Assembly (NCBI GenBank): GCA_000711775.1
Contig: ARYC01017296.1
Span: 78,260 to 142,259 of the forward strand
DNA: 64,000 nt
Reading direction: 5' to 3'
Source: Oxytricha trifallax
Lineage: Eukaryota > Ciliophora > Spirotrichea > Sporadotrichida > Oxytrichidae
The position numbers and the translations under genes are program-made. Below, one piece after another: positions 57,925 to 64,000 of the stretch. The notes beneath the pieces are model-generated. The model did no database searches and was not told where the DNA came from. It saw only the letters and a list, made by a program, of their open reading frames with translations. Within the stretch, counting starts at the first letter, position 1, and each line of letters begins with the position of its first letter.

Positions 57925-60900
57925 AATAGTTTTAATATTATCAAAATAGATTTAAAATGGGAAATTACTAAAATAAAAATAAATAATTAATTAAAAATGA
58001 GTTTATTGTATTTTTTGATTTTTATAGTATCGTTTTAACTGATATTGATTTGAATTTGATATATTTTAACAGACAATAATTTGACTCATCGATAGATAAA
58101 ATTAGATTTATCATATCTTAACTGTAGACCCTTTAAATTTAAATTTTAAAATTTTTAACTCCTGATAAATTAATATCTCTTTATACAAAATAGCTATGAA
58201 AATTTTAAAAGTATAAGATGTAGAGAAAAATTTAACGACTAACTTTCATTCTTGTTGTATTCACAAAAAATTTTATCCCATCGAGATAAATCGATTTTAA
58301 ATATTTCTCTGCCCCAAACTTCTTACTTTCTTATCTCTTCAATCAAATTACTTGAGGACTTGGTCTAAATAAGTTTTTTGTGCATTTAATCAAGGTCTAC
58401 ATTTTATCTTCTTTGAGTCTTTCATCAGGAATCATACGCATTTTTATCGTTAAAATACACGAAATCATATTAATTTTTTTTGACTTTCACTAAAATCGAA
58501 ATATCTCTCTGAGTGATTTTTTTAATGAATTATGAGTAGGATGGAACATGTAGCTTATGTTTTGATCTACATTATTCCTTCTAGAGTCAACTCGTGAAAA
58601 AAATCGCTGCCTGAGATAATTTCATTTCTTTGCAGGTACTCGACCAAATTTTGATGTTTGTTACATTGTAACAAACATCACCTCTAGTAAAATGGACACA
58701 AATTCCGGACACAATTCCAAAATGGACTCAAATTCCGGACACAATTCCAAAGACAGATTTCAGAGATCATCACTTATTTATCACTCTGAACGAAGATATA
58801 CTCCTTTTTCCATCACAGTACAACTTTTTGATTATGAGGGGTCCGAAAAAGAGGATTTCGGGGTTTTCTCTCTTGGGTGAAGAGATATTGAAAAATTTAG
58901 AATTATGTTTTGATAGACAATTCTATAAGTAAAGTAGAATATTTATATGAAAATTTATAGACATTAGGTTTGAGAGTTATTGAAGTCAAAAGTCAGAGCA
59001 TCGAAAATTTACTTTTCCCTCAATAACTTCCTTCAGTGTGAGATTCATGGAAGATGAGTTGGGTAGAAGTTGTAGCCCATACCCTAAGATATCGAATGGT
59101 GCATATATTAAAATAAAAATTCCTTTAGGATACAGAGAAAAATTGAAAATAAGGTCAAAAATTTTGGAAAATGTTAAAAAATATTGAAATTGATTTTTCT
59201 CGCTTGGCAAATTAGCTGATGAAAAACTCAAATCAAATCTTAAGCAGATTATCTCATGAAGTACATTTCTTCTCCTATAGTTCAAATCAGTAGCAAATTA
59301 CATTAGAGAGATAAATCGAAAACAAATCTGAAATGTAAAATAAAGTGTGAAAACTTAAATGTAACAAACATCACTCATATAAATTCTTGAGGCAACGAAT
59401 TTAAGATTTTTATGAAGAGCACATTATGATCTATCATTTATCATCTAAAAGTTTTTCAATATCAATTCACTGAACAGAGAAAACCCCTAAACCCTTCTGG
59501 ATAATTTTCGGATTTTTGAAAACCCAATTTCAAAAATTTGATTTTCCGAAAATTATCCAGAAGGGTTTAGGGGTTTTCTCTGCTCAGTGAATTGATATTG
59601 AAAAACTTATAGATGATAAATGATAGATCATAATATGCTCTTCATAAAAATCTTAAATTCATTGCCTCAAGAATTAATATGAGTGATGTTTGTTACATTT
59701 AAGTTTTCACACTTTATTATACATTTCAGATTTATTTCGATTTATCTCTCTAATGTAATTAGCTATTGATTTGACTATAGGAGAAGAAATGTACTTCATG
59801 AGATAATCTGCTTAAGATTTGATTTGAGTTTTTCATCAGCTAATTTGCCAAGCGAGAAAAATCAATTTCAATATTTTTTAACATTTTCCAAAATTTTTGA
59901 CCTTATTTTCAATTTTTCTCTGTATCCTAAAGGAATTTTTATTTTAATATATGCACCATTCGATATCTTAGGGTATGGGCTACAACTTCTACCCAACTCA
60001 TCTTCCATGAATCTCACACTGAAGGAAGTTATTGAGGGAAAGTAAAATTTGGATGCTCTGACTTTTGACTTCAATAACTCTCTAACCTAGTGTCTATAAA
60101 TTTTCATATAAAATATTCTACTTTACTTATAGAATTGTCTATCAAAACATAATTCTAAATTTTTCAATATCTCTTCACCCAAGAGAGAAAACCCCGAAAT
60201 CCTCTTTTTCGGACCCCTCATAATCAAAAAGTTGTACTGTGATGGAAAAAGGAGTATATCTTCGTTCAGAGTGATAAATAAGTGATGATCTCTGAAATCT
60301 GTCTTTGGAATTGTGTCCGGAATTTGAGTCCATTTAGAATTGTGTCCGGAATTGTGTCCATTTTACTAGAGGTGATGTTTGTTACAATGTAACAAACATC
60401 AAAATTTGGTCGAGTACCCTCAAAGAAATGAAATTATCTCAGGCAGCGATTTTTTTCACGACTTGACTCTAGAAGGAATAATGTAGATCAAAACATAGGC
60501 TACATGTTCCATCCTACTCATAATTCATGGAAAAATCACTCAGAGAGATATTTCGATTTTAGTGAAAGTCAAAAAAAATTCATATGATTTCGTGTATTTT
60601 AACAATAAAAATGTGTATGAATTTCCTGATGAAAGATTCTAAGAACATAAAATGTAGACCTTGATTAAATGCACAAAATACTTATTTAGACCAAGTCCTC
60701 AAGTAATTTGGTTGAAGAGATAAGAAAGGAAGAAGTTTGGGGCAGAGAAATATTTAAAATCGATTTATCTCGATGGGGTAAAATTTTTTGTGAATACAAC
60801 AAGAATGTAATATTGTCGTTAGATTTTTCTCTACATCTTACACTTATAAAATTTTTTCATAGCTATTTTGTATAAAGAGATATTAATTTATCAGGAGTTA

Positions 60901-61130
60901 AAAATTTTAAAATTTAAATTTAAAGGGTCTACAGTTAAGATATGATAAATCTAATTTGATCTATCGATGAGTCAAATTATTGGCTGTTATAATATATCAA
61001 ATTCAAATCAATATCAGTTAAAACGATACTATAAAAATCAAAAAATACAATAAACTCATTTTTAATTAATTATTTATTTTTATTTTAGTAATTTCCCATT
61101 TTAAATCTATTTTGATAATATTATAACTAA
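57925..61130. repeat. Large palindrome, ~1.6-kb arms, telomere-like sequence at the centre
   Basis: The left arm (57925 to about 59523) and right arm (about 59533-61130) are inverted copies with few differences. The centre is the hairpin cttctggataattttcgga / tccgaaaattatccagaag (59494-59512, 59545-59563), bordered by AAAACCCCTAAACCC and its inverse. Further out both arms contain AAAACCCCGAAATCC. The right arm is the start of the second copy of repeat A, extended inward. The motif GATGTTTGTTACA occurs at 58653, 59685 and 60373, and inverted at 59360. Confidence 0.8.
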
Positions 61131-63283
61131 CATAAGAATTAAGCGCCAAAAATCAATAATTTTAAAACTAATTGTTCCAAATACTAATCCTATTTTTATT
61201 GATGTATTGGGTTTATGAAGAAAAATTATTGAAAGTATGTAGTCCACAATTTTGTTGAAATTAATAATAAATTAACTTTTCTATTGAAGTTTAAAAAATA
61301 CCAATAATATCAAATTTTCCCCATAAAATTATAATATTTTCTTTGTTTTTAAACTTAAAATTACCATCCTTTTTTTAATTAATTCATATGCTATATTGAT
61401 TTTAAATTTATTCTATATTTTAATAATATTTAATTTTTTTAAATCATTTTATAATGATAGCAATATACAATTACAACTATTTTTTTAAATATATTTTTAT
61501 TAAAAATGAAGAGCATTGTATTAATCAATCTAAAAAGTATATTTATTAGTGCTAACAAATATTTCAATAAAATATGTCTTTAATAAACTTAATATTTATA
61601 TTTATTGGCTTCAACAATCTTAATTATTTTACCTTATCTAATATATTTTATTTTATTGCTAAATTATATATGCTTTGGAAAATTAATTTACAAATCTACT
61701 TAATATTTTTAAGGCATCGTAAGTTAACTTTTTCCTAGCCTAAACAATGTTTTTTATTCTATTTAAATTTCAGCTTTATTTTGAAATTACCTTAAACACT
61801 TTAATTTATTCTCGAGATAACTCAATATTAAATTTAACATTAAAACTATATAAAATAATTACCTGCAATTCATGTTTATTTCATTCGCTCTTAATGCGAT
61901 AAATTAATATCGCCATAGTAAAAAATTCAATTCTAATTATTTATTACCTATCGATCAAGTACCATATTATTGATAAATTTAAATTGCTTATTAACTTTAA
62001 TATCATTTCTATATTCAAAACAAATTTGAAAAATTCTATTAATATTTCAACAAAAATTCTAATATAATACAAAGACTTCAATGTTATTGAATTATAGAAA
62101 TTTAATTTATCTAATTAATAAATTAGCTATGTCTAAAAAGAATCAAATATTAAAAAATTTATTTGATTATTTGGTACTTTTCTATTACTTTACTTATAAA
62201 AACATGGAATATTTCTTTAAAATCATTCTTTTATACAATTCAATTTCATTAAGTAGTTATAAATGAATATTTAAACTATTCATAAATAATATCTATTGTA
62301 ATTATTAAAATTTTATTTAAATTAAACAACTCATCTTGTCCAGAAGGAATATAATCATACCTTAAATAATTAACTAGTTATTAAATATTACTGCATTTTG
62401 TATTATTAGGAAAATATGAATTAATTTTGTTAACTCAAATTAATTATAAATATATGAGTTCATAATTTAGCTTTTTAAGTGGCATCTGTTTAAAATGATA
62501 ATTCTCATGCAAATTTATATAAAGATGTATAAAATGGCTAAAAATTAGAAGAGAAATAAATATAAATTTTGCACAAAGTACATTTATCATCAAATATATT
62601 TTATTTAAAATTGATCCCGACTTAAAATCACAGATTTAAGAATTAACAGTTAAAATGAAAAATGTTTTTTCAATTATAAATTTACTCAATCTACTCAATA
62701 TTAAAAAATAAAATCCTTTAATTAAAAATAAAAAAATTTAATATTTATTTCATGAATTTAAAATTAATTTTTTTAATTTAAAATTGTTTTAATTCTACAC
62801 CACCCGGTAGAAGGGCAATCCGTTCTCCCCGCAGATCAGCTAGTATGCAATAAATATGTATAATAATTCATTTTTAAATTTTAGGGATTGGAAAGGTCTA
62901 ATATCTTATTGTGTATTTTTCACATTTTTAATATAATAATTTATTATTGAAATTATAACAACTTCTTATTAATTTTTCAAACATATCTTTTTAGGTTAAA
63001 TACTCTTTAAATAGGATTAGGTAATTTATTTTAATGCTTGGTTAACAAATAAAAATAAAGGTTTACTAAATTACAAAAAATTATATTTAAGCATAAAATA
63101 TAAATAATCATTCATACATTAAATTTTAAATATTATGCTTCAAATAGTATTATTTTAATCCTTATTTTTTTTCTTCCAAATTACTATATGATCGAAAATA
63201 AAAAAAATTTTCTTTATTTTTATTTAAAATGATAAAAACATATTTAAAGAAGAAATAGAAAATAATACTAGAAATGGAATATT
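60081..63283 (+). repeat. Repeat A, second direct copy (3.2 kb)
   Basis: Matches 49959-53142 almost base for base. The left part (to 61130) is also the right arm of the palindrome. Beyond 63283 the sequence diverges from the first copy. No convincing gene. Confidence 0.8.
62793..62848. other. GC-rich islet, second copy
   Basis: Same hairpin-prone block as at 52655-52710, with one substitution (gggcaatcc here, gggctatcc there). Confidence 0.3.
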
Positions 63284-63633
63284 ATTCATTTAGTAAAAAC
63301 ACTGTATTAAAAATTATTTTTAGACTTATCTTAATTATTCTTTTATAATAAGTTAATTGATAATCAATACTTTAAATATACAACAAATTTTATAATTTAT
63401 TTATATTTAATTTTTATAAATTAATGGATAAGTCTTTCAAAAATATTAATGAATTGTTTTAAAGTTAATTATAAATCCCTAACCCAATTAAATAAATATT
63501 AATTTATATTTTTAAATTAGAAAATATTTAATTAAAAAAAAGAAAGTCATACTAACAAATGCAAGATATACAATTATTATTGTAGTAATAGTATAATTAG
63601 AAAATAATATTGTAGAAATACATTCAAAATTGG

Positions 63634-64000
63634 GAAAATATAATTAATTAAATTTATAATAAATAAAAATCGTGGCAGTTAAAGTTGGCCAATTTGAACG
63701 ATCTTGGGCTCATTCGATAGAGAATTTAAAATTAGCTGGACTTTGTTATTGGCGGTACTATTTTATCGCATCCCTGGTGCGAGATAACTCGACTTTAATT
63801 TAACACATCTAAATTCATTAAATTAAACCCTCACATTTAAGTCGAGTTATCTCGCACCAGGGATGCGATAAATAGTACCGCCAATAACAAAGTCCAGCTA
63901 ATTTTAAATTCTCTATCGAATGAGTCTAAGATCGTTCAAATTGACCAACTTTAACTGCCACGATTTTGATATATTATAAATTTAATTAATTATATTTCTC
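63634..64000. repeat. Palindromic element cut by the window end
   Basis: The left arm 63634-63796 and right arm 63838 to at least 63996 are inverted copies with a ~40-bp loop. The core starts CGTGGCAGTTAAAGTTGG and the inner part holds GCATCCCTGGTGCGAGATAAC. The palindrome still holds at the last bases of the window, so its outer limits and any target duplication are unknown. No ORF. Confidence 0.7.

Noticed and set aside
59824..60045. Open frames on both strands within the palindrome arms (58986-59285, 59824-60045, 59868-60074)
   Set aside because: They are the same sequence read in two inverted arms, differ in frame continuity between arms, and lack a supported start or domain. They could be a small repeat-encoded protein, but evidence is insufficient.

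Overview
The window looks like germline (micronuclear) DNA of a spirotrichous ciliate of the stichotrich/oxytrichid type (Oxytricha, Stylonychia or Tetmemena relatives). It is very AT-rich. Real coding stretches are short and read through TAA and TAG as glutamine while TGA remains a stop. They are separated by AT-rich, non-coding internal eliminated sequences (IESs). The window carries several TBE (telomere-bearing element) transposons whose termini carry C4A4 telomere-like repeats and which are flanked by 3-bp ANT duplications. Because of the altered code, standard-code gene finding misses nearly every gene here. I saw no rRNA, tRNA or CRISPR.

Layout. 0.4-6.5 kb: fragments of several hypothetical genes (MDSs) and the decayed kinase end of a TBE. 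6.5-9.6 kb: AT-rich DNA with a G-tract repeat and a 610-bp foldback element. 9.6-21.4 kb: two inverted (tail-to-tail) copies, R and S, of one hypothetical gene family, invaded by two non-autonomous TBE-like elements, a foldback and a Merlin-like MITE. 22.4-28.3 kb: a fragment (T) and a third copy (P), the latter split by an autonomous-type Merlin transposon. 28.4-35.5 kb: a divergent gene pair, the plus-strand one split by a TBE lying inside its coding sequence. 35.5-38.4 kb: small MDSs on both strands. 38.6-41.6 kb: the fourth family copy (Q), inverted relative to P. 42-45.8 kb: further hypothetical genes, the last ending at the best-preserved TBE (45.8-50.0 kb). 50-63.3 kb: two direct 3.2-kb repeats, a 3.2-kb palindrome with telomere-like sequence at its centre, and a third, decayed TBE. 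63.6-64.0 kb: another palindrome, cut by the window end.

How the parts relate. The three long TBEs share one plan: a DD34E Tc1/mariner-type transposase, a convergent 22-kDa-type ORF, and a C2H2 zinc-finger/protein-kinase ORF. Each carries a different kind of damage. Several elements sit inside open reading frames, and removing one element plus one target duplication restores the host frame (30.2 kb, 11.8 kb, 24.1 kb). This fits elements being removed precisely with IESs during macronuclear development. The host proteins are mostly Gln/Asn-rich or coiled-coil and I could not assign functions to them. MDS boundaries are approximate because pointers cannot be confirmed without a macronuclear sequence.
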